A DNA stretch of 64,000 nt from Persicaria tinctoria (lineage: Eukaryota > Streptophyta > Magnoliopsida > Caryophyllales > Polygonaceae), in assembly GCA_037127255.1 (NCBI GenBank), contig JBANSL010000007.1:64713038-64777037 (forward strand). Reading direction: 5' to 3'. The position numbers and the translations under genes were made by a program. The notes beneath the pieces were generated by a model. It was not told the origin of the DNA. It saw only the letters and a program-made list of their open reading frames with translations, and searched no databases. This document shows positions 1 through 10,480 of this stretch, piece after piece. Each line of letters begins with the position of its first letter. The stretch's first letter is position 1.

Positions 1-487
1 GTTGCTTGATTTTTCTTCGATTCGAAGTGTTGTGCTTTGAATCTGCTTTCGAATTGGAAATTTCACTTTTTGATTCATAATGTGATTAGTTTTGGTGTGT
101 CTGTTGCGCCTTGAGCCTCTGAGAATGAGTTTAGTTTTCCTGTTATGATTTTGTGGCTGTTGATTTGCGAATCACTTTGAATTAAGAATTTCTGTGAACC
201 TTGAAGAAGACCATGTCAGCTCACTAGGAAATTTTGATGGATGGGTGATGATTGATATTTTGCATAGCAGATTAGGAGTCAAGGCAGTCACTAATCTAGA
301 GTTTGATTTTGTTGGCTGCTTAATGCCTTTTGCTCCTCCGTTAGTCCTCATTTCAGCATGTGGATTGTTGTTCATGTATTTGTTAATCATTCATGATTGT
401 CTTACAATTGAACAAACACTGATGGCTACTAATTTTATCATCCTTTTAATGCACTTTTTTTAAAATAGTTGGTAGGTTTTAACATTA
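1..487. other. No recognised gene
   Basis: This AT-rich stretch holds only short open frames without recognisable protein motifs. I see no clear intron borders or repeat structure. It may be the edge of an element or an old intron, but nothing in the sequence supports a specific call. Confidence 0.5.
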
Positions 488-566
488 AGATCCATAAGCT
501 CAAATAGGAAAGAGCACCCGGGCAATTGTTGTTCGGGTGTTTGGTGGTTCGACTCCACTTGGATCT
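488..566 (+). tRNA. tRNA-like sequence with expanded anticodon loop (probably a pseudo-tRNA)
   Basis: The ends form a perfect 7-bp acceptor stem (AGATCCA with TGGATCT). A D-arm-like GCTC...GAGC follows, and the T arm is GTGG-TTCGACT-CCAC with the B-box core GGTTCGACTCC. The anticodon arm has a 6-bp stem (CACCCG with CGGGTG), but its loop is 13 nt instead of 7, so no anticodon can be assigned. It could be a tRNA-derived element end, a pseudogene, or an unusual Pol III transcript. It differs in sequence from the tRNA-like ends at 2526, 3393, 5206, 33661 and 34325. Confidence 0.55.
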
Positions 567-1862
567 ATGTGATTAGTTTTCATAGTTTTAATGTGTAAAG
601 TGTGCTATTTACAAATCATGTTCCTTTGTGCATAATTCAGTGATTGTATTGAGTTTTACCATGCAATCAGTTCATTATTCCTTGCCGACTATTGAAGCTT
701 ATGGTTAAGAATAATAGGTCTTAAATGATTCGACGCTTCTGTATGAGCAATTACTGTGGCAAAGATCTTGTTTAAAACACGCTTGTCTGGTTATGTGCTG
801 TTCCAAATTAAGTGGAGAACAATATGGGGATGCTTGTCTGGTTATGTGTTGTTGCAAAGATCTTGTTTAAAACATGGAGGAGGAATCTCAGTGATTCTCA
901 GTGAGTCTGTACTCTTTAATATGCACGGGTGCAACCTTGAAGCCAAAATCAAGATGAATCTCAGTGAGTTTGTGTTGTTTTATGTTCAATTTTTACAGCT
1001 CATCAACAGATTTGGTGAGAAGGTCAAGGAGCTCTGCTGCCTAATTTCAAATCTATTGGTGATCAATTTCACCGTGAGTTGAATCGCAATGAGTAGTTCT
1101 TTGCAGATGTTTTTTAGTATGAAGACAAGTAGTTCAAAGTTTCATTGCTTTTATACATGGTTGTTGATCGATATAAATGCTTGTAATTATATTCAGTCCG
1201 CAGTTTCCCTCAAATTTCTTTCGTCTTATGATTTGGGGCTGTTTTTTATGATTGATTCATGTATATTTTTAAGTTTTTAAAGTCTAATTCATTTGATATA
1301 TGTGAGTTTAATTATCATCTCTCCTCTTCCAGCAATAAATGCAACTCTTTTATACTGGAGGCCACTGGGAAGAAGTATTAATGCGTTGCGAAGTCTCCTT
1401 CTCCGTCATCTTTGCCTTTGCGGCCTGGACATCTTGTTAGATTGGGCTGAATGCATTGAAGGTGTGGAGCTAGGCTGATGGGGGAGGGCTTGTGCATCCG
1501 GGTGTCTTCGTGTGGAGGGCGGTGCCTGTCCTCGGGTCCTTGTGGGCACGTGTGGCAGTAGCGCAAAGCTGTTGCCTTGAAGGTTGTGGTCCCATGTGTG
1601 CTGCGTTTTTAGGCAAATTTGTTTCTCCGTGAAATTGAACTTAAAATTTGCAATTGATGTTGAATGAAATATGCTTTAATGGGATTGAATCATTGTACAC
1701 TTCTGGAGATTGTTAAAATCTACTTTTATTTATTTATCAGTGAAGCTTATTTGATTATTTGATGAAGATTAAACGGTAGATTATTGATTTGTAGTGATTC
1801 TTAAGTATGAAAACTTTTATGCCTTTACATAACGATTTACAAACTCTAGCACTGCCTAAATT
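567..1862. other. No recognised gene; small internal duplication near 760-870
   Basis: A short passage containing CTTGTCTGGTTATGTG and AAGATCTTGTTTAAAAC occurs twice between about 760 and 870. No protein family is recognisable in the short frames, and no clear element ends are visible. Confidence 0.4.
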
Positions 1863-2210
1863 TTGTTTGATTTTGATGCATCTTTTGGCTGTTTTGGGAC
1901 TGTAAAACAGATGCAAATTGTGAAGAACTGGAGCTTATCTGCCTGGATAATCATCAGAAAGCTGAAACAGGTTACAGATTTCAGTTCTATCCAAACGGAT
2001 GCTGGGGGATCTACCTATGATCTGTTTAATGGTTTGACATTCACTAACACTAATGATGTGCAACAAGATCAAGTGAAAAAACCATGCGAAAATGATATAA
2101 TTATTGATAGGCAAAGGATTAAGGAGACTGATGAATACAAGCGTGCCATGGAAGAAGAAGTGAAGGCAAGACAGTGAGAGTTGCAGATTCAGGCAATTTG
2201 AGTTCCTAAT
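1863..2210 (+). pseudogene. Decayed fragment of a conserved plant gene, C-terminal charged region
   Basis: An open frame of about 104 codons ends in a very charged stretch (IKETDEYKRAMEEE...KARQ) followed by a TGA at about 2175. The same frame then continues ELQIQA before the next stop. From memory, a plant family carries a similar run in which the stop position is an arginine, so a CGA to TGA change is the likely break. I cannot name the parent gene with confidence. The upstream part of the frame looks like intron or junk. This is best read as one exon of a captured or degenerate gene. Confidence 0.45.
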
Positions 2211-2525
2211 ACTGTTGATTCAATTTAATATGGCAGGTGAATGGTAAAATTTTAGCCTTTTAGTTATTTAATATTAAACTGCAATATCAATGGATTTCAG
2301 GATTTCGTAGCGATACTTAGAGTTTTAGATACGGTTAACTTTAGAAATGATGGTTTTATTGATCTTGTTTTTGTTTCCGGGATATAACCACAAGAAGTGA
2401 TTACGATTGATCATGAACTAGGATGAAAGAAACCAAACCCAGAAGATAATCACACTTCACCTATAAAGGACCACCCTTCAAATGTGACACAATTAAGCAA
2501 ATCCCAACTATGATAGAATATTTGT

Positions 2526-2596
2526 GGCCTATTAGCTCAATTGGTAGAGCGATGTGCGTATGCACAACGATGTGGGTTCGAATCCCACGTAGGTTA
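2526..2596 (+). tRNA. tRNA-like left end of element T1
   Basis: Typical tRNA landmarks are present: an A-box-like TTAGCTCAATTGG, a D stem GCTC/GAGC, and a perfect B box GGTTCGAATCC within the T arm GTGGG-TTCGAAT-CCCAC. The acceptor stem pairs around CCTA/TAGG with G.T wobbles. The anticodon arm (TGTGC...GCACA) leaves a loop of only about 4 nt, so this is very unlikely to decode. Transcription from it would run into the array. Confidence 0.6.
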
Positions 2597-2629
2597 TATT
2601 ATAAACAAGAACACACCAATCCCAAATTG

Positions 2630-3355
2630 TTAATCATGCACATTATAATCTTAGTTATGCACTTTTTAACCTTAATTATGCACTTTTTAACCTTAAGTAT
2701 GCACTTTAATTTGAAATTGTTATACGTAAAAAACTCGATTTCAAACTCACATATATCAACCTAAATTATATATGCGAGAGGTAAACCAAAACTCTCAAAA
2801 GTAAAAAAAATAAAATAAAATTAAAACATCGATTTCAAAAGCACATCTTTTGTCTTATTCATGCACATTATGATCTTACTTTTGCACAATTGTATTCTAA
2901 ATTTGTACAATTGTATCTTACTTTTGCACACTTGTATTCTAAATGTGCACAATTGTATTCTAAATCTGCACAATTGTATCTTACTTTTAATTTTAGTTTA
3001 AATTTGCACAATTGTATCCTACTTTTGCACACTTGTATTCTAAATGTGCACATTACAATTTTATTTTTACACTTTATGTTCTTATATTTGCACTTTACCG
3101 TTGCACAAAAGCACTTCACACTTGCACAAATGCACTTCACAGTTGCACAACTGCATTTCACACTTGCACAAATGCACTTCCCAGTTGCACAAGTGCTCTT
3201 CACAGTTTCACAAATGCACTTCACAGTTGCACAAGTGTATCTTACTTTTGCACACTTGTATTCTAAATGTGCACATTTCAATTTTATTTTTGCACGTTAT
3301 GTTCTTATATTTGCACATTACAATTTTATTTTTGCACTTTATACTCTTATTCATG
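2630..3355. repeat. Degenerate 21-bp tandem array inside T1
   Basis: Units begin TGCAC or TGCAT at 21-bp steps, for example TGCACAATTGTATTCTAAAT and TGCACAAATGCACTTCACAG. Several sub-types are arranged in blocks. Because 21 is a multiple of three, long open frames with a seven-residue period arise in several frames on both strands (Cys-rich on minus, His/Leu/Thr-rich on plus). These are by-products of the period rather than evidence of coding. Confidence 0.7.
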
Positions 3356-3392
3356 AAGAGAAACATAGTACTTGTAAGCGATAAACATAGAT

Positions 3393-3463
3393 AGCCTATA
3401 CGGGATTTGAACCCGCATCTTTGTGCGTAGGCACATTGCTCTTCCATTTTGAGCTAATAGGCT
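3393..3463 (-). tRNA. tRNA-like right end of element T1
   Basis: Read on the minus strand it starts AGCCTATTAGCTC and ends ATAGGCT, giving a 7-bp acceptor stem. The T arm carries GGTTCAAATCC. The anticodon arm (TGTGCctacGCACA) again has a shortened loop. It faces the left copy, so any Pol III transcript would run towards the array. Confidence 0.6.
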
Positions 3464-3563
3464 TATAATCGGACATCACGCATATTAATGCAATTTTAGA
3501 ATACAATTGTGCAATCTGAACTATATTAAGTGCAAAAATAAGATATATTAGTGCAATTGTAGA

Positions 3564-4041
3564 TAGTGTTCTAAATATCGGATATATCGGCCGATATATC
3601 GGGGATATTTAGAACCCGATACGATATCATCATATCGGGTGAAAATATCGGTCAACGTGATATGTCGACGATATATCGGGTCAACGCCGATATATCGGGT
3701 CAATATCGGTGATATATCGGGGATATTTAGAACTGCCAACTTTTATAAGACAACTTTAGCTTTTATCGGGTCAATATCGGCGATATATCGGGAATATTTA
3801 GAATTGTCAACTTTGATAAGGTAACTGTAGCCTTTATGAATGAAGTTGTTTTTATTTTGTGAAGTTTATTTGGTAATTTTGTATTTTAAATATTATTTTT
3901 TCTTGTGTATTTTTACATTTTGAAGTATAAATATAATATTCATAATTAAAAATTAGCGAAATCGATAAATCCGATATATCTCCGATATATCATTTTTACT
4001 CCTAACCGATATGATCCCGATACTCGATATTTAGAACCTTG
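3564..4041. mobile_element. hAT-like non-autonomous element with GATATATCGG core
   Basis: The inverted ends are TAGTGTTCTAAATATCG on the left and, read inward, CAAGGTTCTAAATATCG on the right. They are flanked by an 8-bp near-duplication (ATTGTAGA, ATTGTACA), the length typical of hAT elements. The interior is built from the self-complementary unit GATATATCGG with divergent spacer. The insertion is confirmed by comparison: removing it rejoins a tail that aligns with the tail of the second T element at 34396-34530. It encodes no transposase and would need a hAT helper. Confidence 0.75.
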
Positions 4042-4149
4042 ATTGTACATAACAATTGTGCAATTTGAAATCAATAAGTAGTAGAAGCCAAATATTAAAT
4101 TTAGTGGATTGAATGATTTCATAATTTCATCCATAATAGTCTGCAAAAG

Positions 4150-5205
4150 TTAAGAGTTAGCACATTTAAGAGTGACACACATGTAGGAGAAAGCCCGCAA
4201 ATTCGCCCCCAATAGAAACAAGCCCGCAAAATAGGAGCAAAAGGCGAAACAGAAAAAACCGGGAAGAAGGAAATTAAAATATGAGAAGAAGTGAATAATC
4301 AAAATAGATCACACTGTGGGAGAAAAAGAAAGATAAATTGCGCTAATGTTTACTTGAAATTCAAAGAAGTAAATTTAAAGCAATAAACAAGCATATCAGC
4401 TAGAACAAGCCAGAATCTCTGCACCCTATACATGATTCAAAGAAGGTAGCCTTCCAGGAATCATCTTAAGTTCTAGGATTCTCTCCATGGCTTCTCAACA
4501 CACAGATATCCTCATCTAGAGTTTCCACAACTGGAAACAACACTTCAGACATGAAAACAACATCACCCATTAGCTTTGACAGAACCCAGCTTCTTTCATA
4601 TCAGCAACAAGCTTGAAATTCAAAATCAACAAATACAGAATCTATCAATAAAGGACTCAATTTCTAGTTAAGATTTATATAGGCATTTTCATCTTCAATG
4701 TTCATCTACTGATCGTGATTTGAATTTTGACTTGGTAGCTTTTTTGATCTTTTCATATGCAAGGCCATATGTTTGAGAATAATGACCACAAGTTCAAAAT
4801 GTAAGGATGTAATGTGTCTAAACACTGACTCAACCATCAACAAGTGGGATTATATCTAAATCCCGATTTAAATTAAAATGAAGAAAAGCAAGTGTACAAG
4901 AGAAACAATGATCATTTGAGAAATGCAGGTTGTTTCATTTTCTTGACAGGATAAGAAGAATTATTCACATAAGAAGCAACTGATGGGTTTTACCTAGAGA
5001 GACTCGCGTCTCATATGATGCTTTATCCACGGCACAAACTAATGTAGAAAAAATTAGGGAGCCATCGGGGATTGGGAAAAACTTTGTCCTCCAAGCGGAA
5101 AACGTACAAGCTGTTGATGCATCCTTTTTTTGGTTATGCAATTTATTTTATTCAAACAAAAGAAGGATTAGATGAGTTCCATATTAATATCTTGCAATCA
5201 TAAAT
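4150..5205. other. No intact gene; possible exon relic near 4990-5110
   Basis: A plus-strand frame around 4990-5110 reads RETRVSYDALSTAQTNVEKI and onward without a stop for about 40 codons. Its composition looks exon-like, but I cannot assign a family. The rest is AT-rich with no recognisable feature. Confidence 0.3.
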
Positions 5206-5275
5206 AGCCTATATGGGATTTGAACCCACATCTTTGTGCATGGCACATCGCTCTACCATTTTGAGCTAATAGGCT
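5206..5275 (-). tRNA. Solo tRNA-like end of the T-element family
   Basis: It closely matches the right ends at 3393-3463 and 34325-34395, including the shared lead-in GCAATCATAAATAGCC and the trailing AGGCTTTTAA. The minus strand gives AGCCTAT...ATAGGCT ends and a B-box-like GGTTCAAATCC. I found no array or partner within the neighbouring kilobase, so it is a truncated or single-ended copy. Confidence 0.55.
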
Positions 5276-6502
5276 TTTAATGACACAATCCCCATCAGTT
5301 GCATAATCTGATACCAAAAATAGTATACATTTGACCAGACCAGAAGAAGAAACCATGAGGAAGCATGGTAAAATCATAATACTGAATTATAAGCATTTCA
5401 ACGTAAAGCACAACAAAAATTTCAGTTACAATCTAGCAAATTGCCAACAGATTTTCTCTCAGCTGCTTCTCCAAAAAGCATACCAATAGGTCACATAGTT
5501 CAGAACTTATGTATGCTCAAACACATAACAATCCAAAGGCAATATGTGTGAAGTTCCAGCAATAGGAGAAGCAAAATGTGAACACTCTACCCAGTCCGGT
5601 GCAAAAAAAGTAAGTTATTCACTCTACAGTGTACACCAAATACCTTCCGATAAACCTCTGGCAGTATCGATAAACCATCATCAATGAGCTTTGAAATAGA
5701 AATATTACCAATCGCAAAAAATTTCAAGTTATCAAGTCACCTTTACAGTCATAGCAGCAACAAACATCATCATAGAATTAAACAATCAATCATCTAGCAC
5801 GCCAAATCCGACCTTGATAAGCAATACCACTCAACTATTGAACACCTAACCCTAATCTTCAAAGACTAATAAGCAAAGAAATAAAGTGAAATCAGATTGA
5901 CAGAATACAAGATTTGAAGAAATAAACAGTTTGATTTGAAGAAATCAAATTGTAAATGAAGGAGAGAGAGGAGATAGACCAGAGGAGCAATCGAAGATCG
6001 TCTCTGAGAGGGAACGGCACGGAACCAGGTGGCTTCCGAACCAGAAGAACAAGGCAAACCATTCGGATCCCCGATCCTTCTGATTGGACCGCTGCTTCAG
6101 CGAGTTAGGGTTTGGAGACGCGAGAATCTCCGACGACAGATGCGCCTGCGTCAGCACTGGAGAACTTGGGAGCATCATCTTTTCATGCGAAAACTGTACA
6201 AATTGACTAGAGATCGAAGAGCACGATCTGGGAGCAGCCATGGTAAGGGGAGGCGAGACCGATCAGAAAGGGGTCTGGAGCAACGCGCGAGAAGCAGAGG
6301 GCGAGGGAAGCCATGGGAAAGTGACGTCTGAGAAAGAGATGAGGTTTTTTTGGGCAGGTTCAATTTTGACAATTAGTGTAAACCCGGACACGCGGGCCTG
6401 TTTAAAAAAAAAACGGGTTGAACCGGCCCAATTGTGTTAATTAAGGGAATTTTACACGATAAGCCTATTTTACACGTTAAGAACTTTTTACATTTGTAGC
6501 AA

Positions 6503-6506
<4 letters not shown>
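5276..6506 (-). other. Possible end of a gene-capturing element with a first-exon-like piece
   Basis: On the minus strand, an ATG at 6241 in good context (gccATGg) opens a frame beginning MAAPRSCSSISSQF. It sits within a CpG-rich 5'-end-like segment at about 5990-6330. Outside it, 6435-6506 has the low-complexity text seen at element ends (CCTATTTTACACG) and runs directly into a (TA)n tract. I do not recognise the parent gene. Position and composition resemble the promoter-proximal gene ends found inside other elements here. Confidence 0.35.

Positions 6507-6591
<85 letters not shown>
6507..6591. repeat. (TA)n microsatellite
   Basis: About 85 bp of uninterrupted TA repeat. It starts immediately after an apparent element end (...GCAAACCC), which fits a preference of some DNA elements for TA tracts. 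Confidence 0.95.
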
Positions 6592-6596
<5 letters not shown>

Positions 6597-6874
6597 ATAT
6601 TCAAGCACATTCAACCAATTTATGGGTTCCTAGTTGCCACATTTAAGCACAAACACACCTGCTCACTTTCACATTTGACAAATTCTGCATTCATATTCAC
6701 ATACACAAAGTGCAAATACACAATCAGTTAGCAAAGCCTGCCCTTACACATATTCACAATCAGTTCACAATTTGGTTTGAGATTCACAAACACAAGATCT
6801 ATACACAAAAGTTCAAGAGTTGTTAATAGTGTCATTAACATGAGGAGTGTTATTAACCTGGGCGGTTAGTTGGG

Positions 6875-7075
6875 GATCCTGCGAGTTGCACTGGATGTCA
6901 TCTGTTGCACGAGCTCCTCCCACGCAGCGACGCGCTCTAAAGCAGTGGCATTGGCTCTCCTCGCTTCCTCCTCATCCTTCTTCACTTTTGCCCCCCACTC
7001 CGTCCTCTGTGCAGCAACACTTGCACTTGCGCTAGGTGACTCCATAGTGGAGTTGTGCAGATCCTTCTCTTATTC
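6875..7075 (-). pseudogene. Possible coiled-coil tail of a CACTA/Ptta-type transposon protein
   Basis: The minus-strand frame contains TEWGAKVKKDEEEARRANAT followed by ALERVAAWEELVQQM. This is a charged, Ala-rich coiled-coil like the C-termini of plant Ptta/En-Spm-associated proteins. The assignment rests on composition only. There is no transposase core nearby. The stretch from 7076 to 7966 holds nothing I can identify. Confidence 0.25.
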
Positions 7076-7966
7076 CTCACCCGGTATGCATTTGATGGAA
7101 ATGAAAAATCTTCAAGTATCAACATTAGCTCGTCAACTTATAACAATCAACATACATTCATAAACACAAAGTGAATCTTCAAGTATCAACTTAAATTCTC
7201 AATGCATAATTTGACATTAAACAGCTGCTTTAAAAACTTATTAAAAAACCTACAATTAAAATCCTAATTTATTTTATAAAAATTATGTACTCACCTTTAA
7301 TCAGTTTAAGAGATTCTCCAATTGATAAAAATAACCAAAAACCCAGATTATCAATTTATCACCAAATTAAGGAACTTCGTCTCAGATTTGAAGCATCAAC
7401 TATAAACCACCACCTTGATGTAAAAAGGTAAGAAGAAAGTAGAAACTAACCGAAGGGGCTGAGGAAGTAAAAGCAGGCCAGGAGCTACTGCATAGAAAAA
7501 ATTTATAACAAGTTACATCAGAAAACAAAAAAGGTGTAAAGATGTACCAAGAATGCTATAAAACATAACAAATATGGAAGGAAGTTCAAATCAAATCACA
7601 CAAGAAACAAAAAGATAGTTCAAATCACAAGAACAAATTGAGGTTCAAACACTGACCTCAGCCTCCAAATGTTCAAGAATGTCCTTTAATTTAACACAGC
7701 CGGGAAAATAGATCATAATAGGAAAGTTGTTTTTTCACATTCTACTTCCTGATTTTTTAATACATTAGACTAACATCACCCGAAATACATTCAAAAGTAA
7801 GGCAAATAATGGAGCCATGAGATTCCAAAACAAAAATAAAAATATAAAACATCTTCAATTTCATAAACAGTTAGACTAGAAATAATGTATAGCTCAGACA
7901 AAGTATAGCTCAATAGCATGCATTGCAAGTGTATGTAACTCAACCTAGGCATCCAATATCCCAAAT

Positions 7967-8070
7967 CCGTCTCAGAGTTGCACAACTCCGTCTCAGAGTT
8001 GCACAACTCCGTCTCAGAGTTGCACAACTCCGTCTCAGAGTTGCACAACTCCGTCTCAGAGCTGCACAAC
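7967..8070. repeat. 21-bp tandem array (about five copies), TTGCACAA core
   Basis: Five near-perfect 21-bp units of the form CCGTCTCAGAGTTGCACAACT are each centred on the palindrome AGTTGCACAACT. The array ends in TTGCACAACAATCAACTT, a sequence shared with the array at 8765-8832. The period and the TGCAC phase match the arrays inside the T elements. Confidence 0.85.
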
Positions 8071-8764
8071 AATCAACTTTCATACCTCAAGCTGCAGTAT
8101 ATAGCAAAAGAACACAGCAATAAACTCCAGGAAGAAGCTAAACATAATATAAGCAACAAATTTGAAGAAACCAATGAAAAAGGGATAAGCAAAACACAAC
8201 AATCAACTCCATGAGGCACATTTTTCCGATTTATTTGAAGATCGTTTGATTGGGATTGGATGCGAAATAGATTGAGGTGTAATGATTGGAAATTTAGAAC
8301 CTGAAGATTTTCCTATTTGGATGAATCTGAATGATTCAAATGTTCATCTCCATACTGCATTCAGTTTTCCCTAAACCTTTCAAATATGGTTGTAGTTTTA
8401 ATAGAGCAGCTCTTTATTTAGGTAAAGGCAATTTTGTCACATTTCCCATCGAAATACAAGCAGTCAGTTGTAATTCCTCTGCTGAATCTTGCCCAACACC
8501 ACTAGGGAGCCTGGCTTACAGTTTCAGCAATGAATGAACTATGCCAAATTTCTCTTCCAACAGAATAAAACAAGATGTGTGTTTACTTTCTAAACTAAAA
8601 AGAAAAATAGCAAATGATAAGAACTAAGATAGAACCTAAAAGCAGGAAAAACAGCATCGGCTGAACTTGACAAGACAGAAAAAGAACAAGGGTATCCATC
8701 AATATGAGATGCAAAGAAAAATATTAGATCTTCCCATCACAGTGCACACATTGTACACAGATGG

Positions 8765-8832
8765 ACAACTCTCTCTTGGAGTTGCACAACTCTCTCTTGG
8801 AGTTGCACAACTCTCTCTTTCAGTTGCACAAC
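8765..8832. repeat. 21-bp tandem array (three copies), TTGCACAA core
   Basis: Three 21-bp units of the form GGAGTTGCACAACTCTCTCT run out into the same right-hand sequence as the array at 7967. It is homologous to that array but has a different spacer half. Confidence 0.85.
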
Positions 8833-8942
8833 AATCAACTTCCATAACTAGAGCGATATTAGAGAAATTAAGATGCACAAAATGCAATGTCAATGACTGT
8901 AAGAGAGAGGAGGCAGGGATAGAGATTGCCTCGTTGATGCTC

Positions 8943-9165
8943 TAAATTCGCACGGTGCAGCCATCACTTCCACTGACTAATTTCATAGGATTCAGCCGCG
9001 CCTTATCAACAGCCTGCATCTGGAATTCCAGATATACAAGGAGGAAAGATAGTAATGTAGGAAACAAGGAAAAGAAATCATGGCAAATAATGTTGACCTT
9101 GACAATGCCATCATAGTTGGCTGAAGCCAAATAATTCCGGATATAATAATCGCAGATGAGTTTCG
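8943..9165 (-). pseudogene. COP1/SPA-type WD40 fragment, two exons
   Basis: The first piece (about 9165-9104) reads NYLASANYDGIVK and ends at a splice donor (AAG|GTCAAC). After a short intron ending in CAG, the second piece (about 9020-8943) reads ARLNPMKLVSGSDGCTVRI and then stops. These match consecutive WD40 blades of the COP1/SPA photomorphogenesis repressors (N-Y-L-A-S-x-D/N-Y-D-G-x-V-K and L-x-S-G-S-D-x-C-x-V). The intron is kept, so the piece was copied from DNA rather than mRNA. Without the rest of the propeller or the RING/kinase domain it cannot be functional. It lies in a minus-strand series with Rab, INT and CLASP pieces. Confidence 0.7.
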
Positions 9166-9607
9166 AACTAAAATACACAACCATCACCATATCTCATAAC
9201 CAAAATACACACATTTGTAGTAGTACATCCAAGCTACAAAAAATACACAACCAAAATGCCCCTTTCAAGAGCCAACAACATCTGTTCACTTCAAAGCAAC
9301 TAAAAGCAAAATTACACAACCAAAATGTATCAAGCATATGGACTTTCATGAACGATTACTGGCTATTTTTGGTATTTTGATGGATGATGGAACAAGCATA
9401 CGGACTTTCTTCAAGAACAGATACCAATTTTAAATGTATCAAGGGTAATATCTATCTACTGTCAGGATTCAGGAAGAGATTCATGGTGCTTAAGCTAATA
9501 GCCAAATAGAACATATTTTTTAGTATCATGAACTTAGTGTTATAGGTTCTCTTGAGGAAATTCGCAACGGAACCTTGAGAGAACTTGATGAGAAGATTTC
9601 CCTTACC

Positions 9608-10075
9608 TCTTATCGACGAGATCGGTTTTATTTCCAACAAGAACAATTATGACATGGTTACCTTCTTGTGCACGAACTTCCTCCATCCACTTGGCAGTGT
9701 TCAAGAATGATTGTCGATCTGCAAGATAAAATGTAATGCCTAGTTATAAATTCATCCATTTCTTATCAATAGCAGATGTGGTGACTAGTTATAAATTCAT
9801 TCAATGCTTATCAATAGCAGATTATTTTATACAACTATAACAGGACTATCAAGTAACTCTGCAAACTTGCGATTATTTTCTTCATGAAAACTCTATCAGA
9901 TACTGCACAATTTTTGTAAGCTACACAAGATGGCGAATCACTTGTAAGCTGTTAAGAAACAAGAAAATGTATCAGAACTCACTTGCTATATCATAGACAA
10001 CAATTGCGACCGAAGAATCTCTGATGTAGCTGGGAATAAGACTACGAAAGCTTTCTTGTTCAGCGGTGTCCATGT
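9608..10075 (-). pseudogene. Rab6/RABH-type small GTPase fragment, two exons
   Basis: The piece ending at 9984 reads [20 protein letters not shown] and then VAIVVYDIA, which is the G3/switch II region. Here the G3 motif is DTAEQ where DTAGQ is expected. The second piece (9720-9608) begins after a CAG acceptor and reads RQSFLNTAKWMEEVRAQEG, then IIVLVGNKTDLVDKR with the G4 motif NKTD, and ends at a GTAAGG donor. These are diagnostic of plant Rab6-like RABH GTPases of Golgi traffic. The P-loop exon and the C-terminus are absent, and the Gly to Glu change in G3 would itself disable the switch. Confidence 0.8.
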
Positions 10076-10405
10076 ACATAAGAAAGTTGCAACCGTGTAA
10101 TCTGCTCCAAGCCAGCCGAAGAGGTGAATGACTCTCTGCCATTTGCAATGTTCTTGTGAACAATTTCGTGAACCAAACAAGCAACGCCCAGGAAAGAAAA
10201 AGCACAGATCACCTAAAGGGACGAGTGCACAAAATTCAGCAAAGGCGCTTTTAATCAGAGCTCAAATGCAAGACTGTTTGCCATTAATCGAGTAAAATTA
10301 GTGCCTGCAAGCTAAGACAAACAACAATCCTCTAATGTAATGCACAACAGTCCTCTGGTTTCCTCTTTAATCGATTGATGAGGAGGAGAGATAAAGAGAG
10401 AGTAC

Positions 10406-10480
10406 CGGTGTCATAGCCAAAGTGGAGGCCGCCGATTCCAGCGGAGAAGGCGAGATGGAGGAAGATAGGAGGCAGCCTTG
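10406..10480 (-). pseudogene. Inositol transporter (INT) first-exon fragment
   Basis: On minus, LAFSAGIGGLHFGYDTG ends exactly at a GTACTC splice donor. This matches the start of transmembrane helix 1 in plant inositol/H+ symporters of the major facilitator superfamily, where the family has GGLLFGYDTG. Only this one exon edge is present. It is embedded in an open frame with unrelated codons on both sides, as expected for a chimera of pieces. Confidence 0.65.

Larger units (their letters stand above)
2526..3463. mobile_element. Element T1: inverted tRNA-like ends around a 21-bp array
   Basis: A plus-strand tRNA-like sequence (2526-2596) and a minus-strand one (3393-3463) face each other across about 800 bp. 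That interval is largely a degenerate tandem array with a 21-bp period, each unit beginning TGCAC. The same architecture recurs at 33661-34395. About 150 bp beyond the right end is also shared by the two copies, so the mobile or duplicated unit includes a tail. No protein is encoded. The mode of movement is unknown, and I found no target duplication. SINE-like and terminal-inverted-repeat classes both fit only in part. Confidence 0.65.

Noticed and set aside
2868..3394. Overlapping long frames with a seven-residue period (Cys-rich on minus, His/Leu/Thr-rich on plus) as repeat proteins
   Set aside because: A 21-bp period keeps all frames open at once on both strands. The codon pattern follows the DNA repeat, not a protein.
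7967..8070. CRISPR-like array
   Set aside because: Units are contiguous with no unique spacers, there are no cas genes, and the context is eukaryotic.
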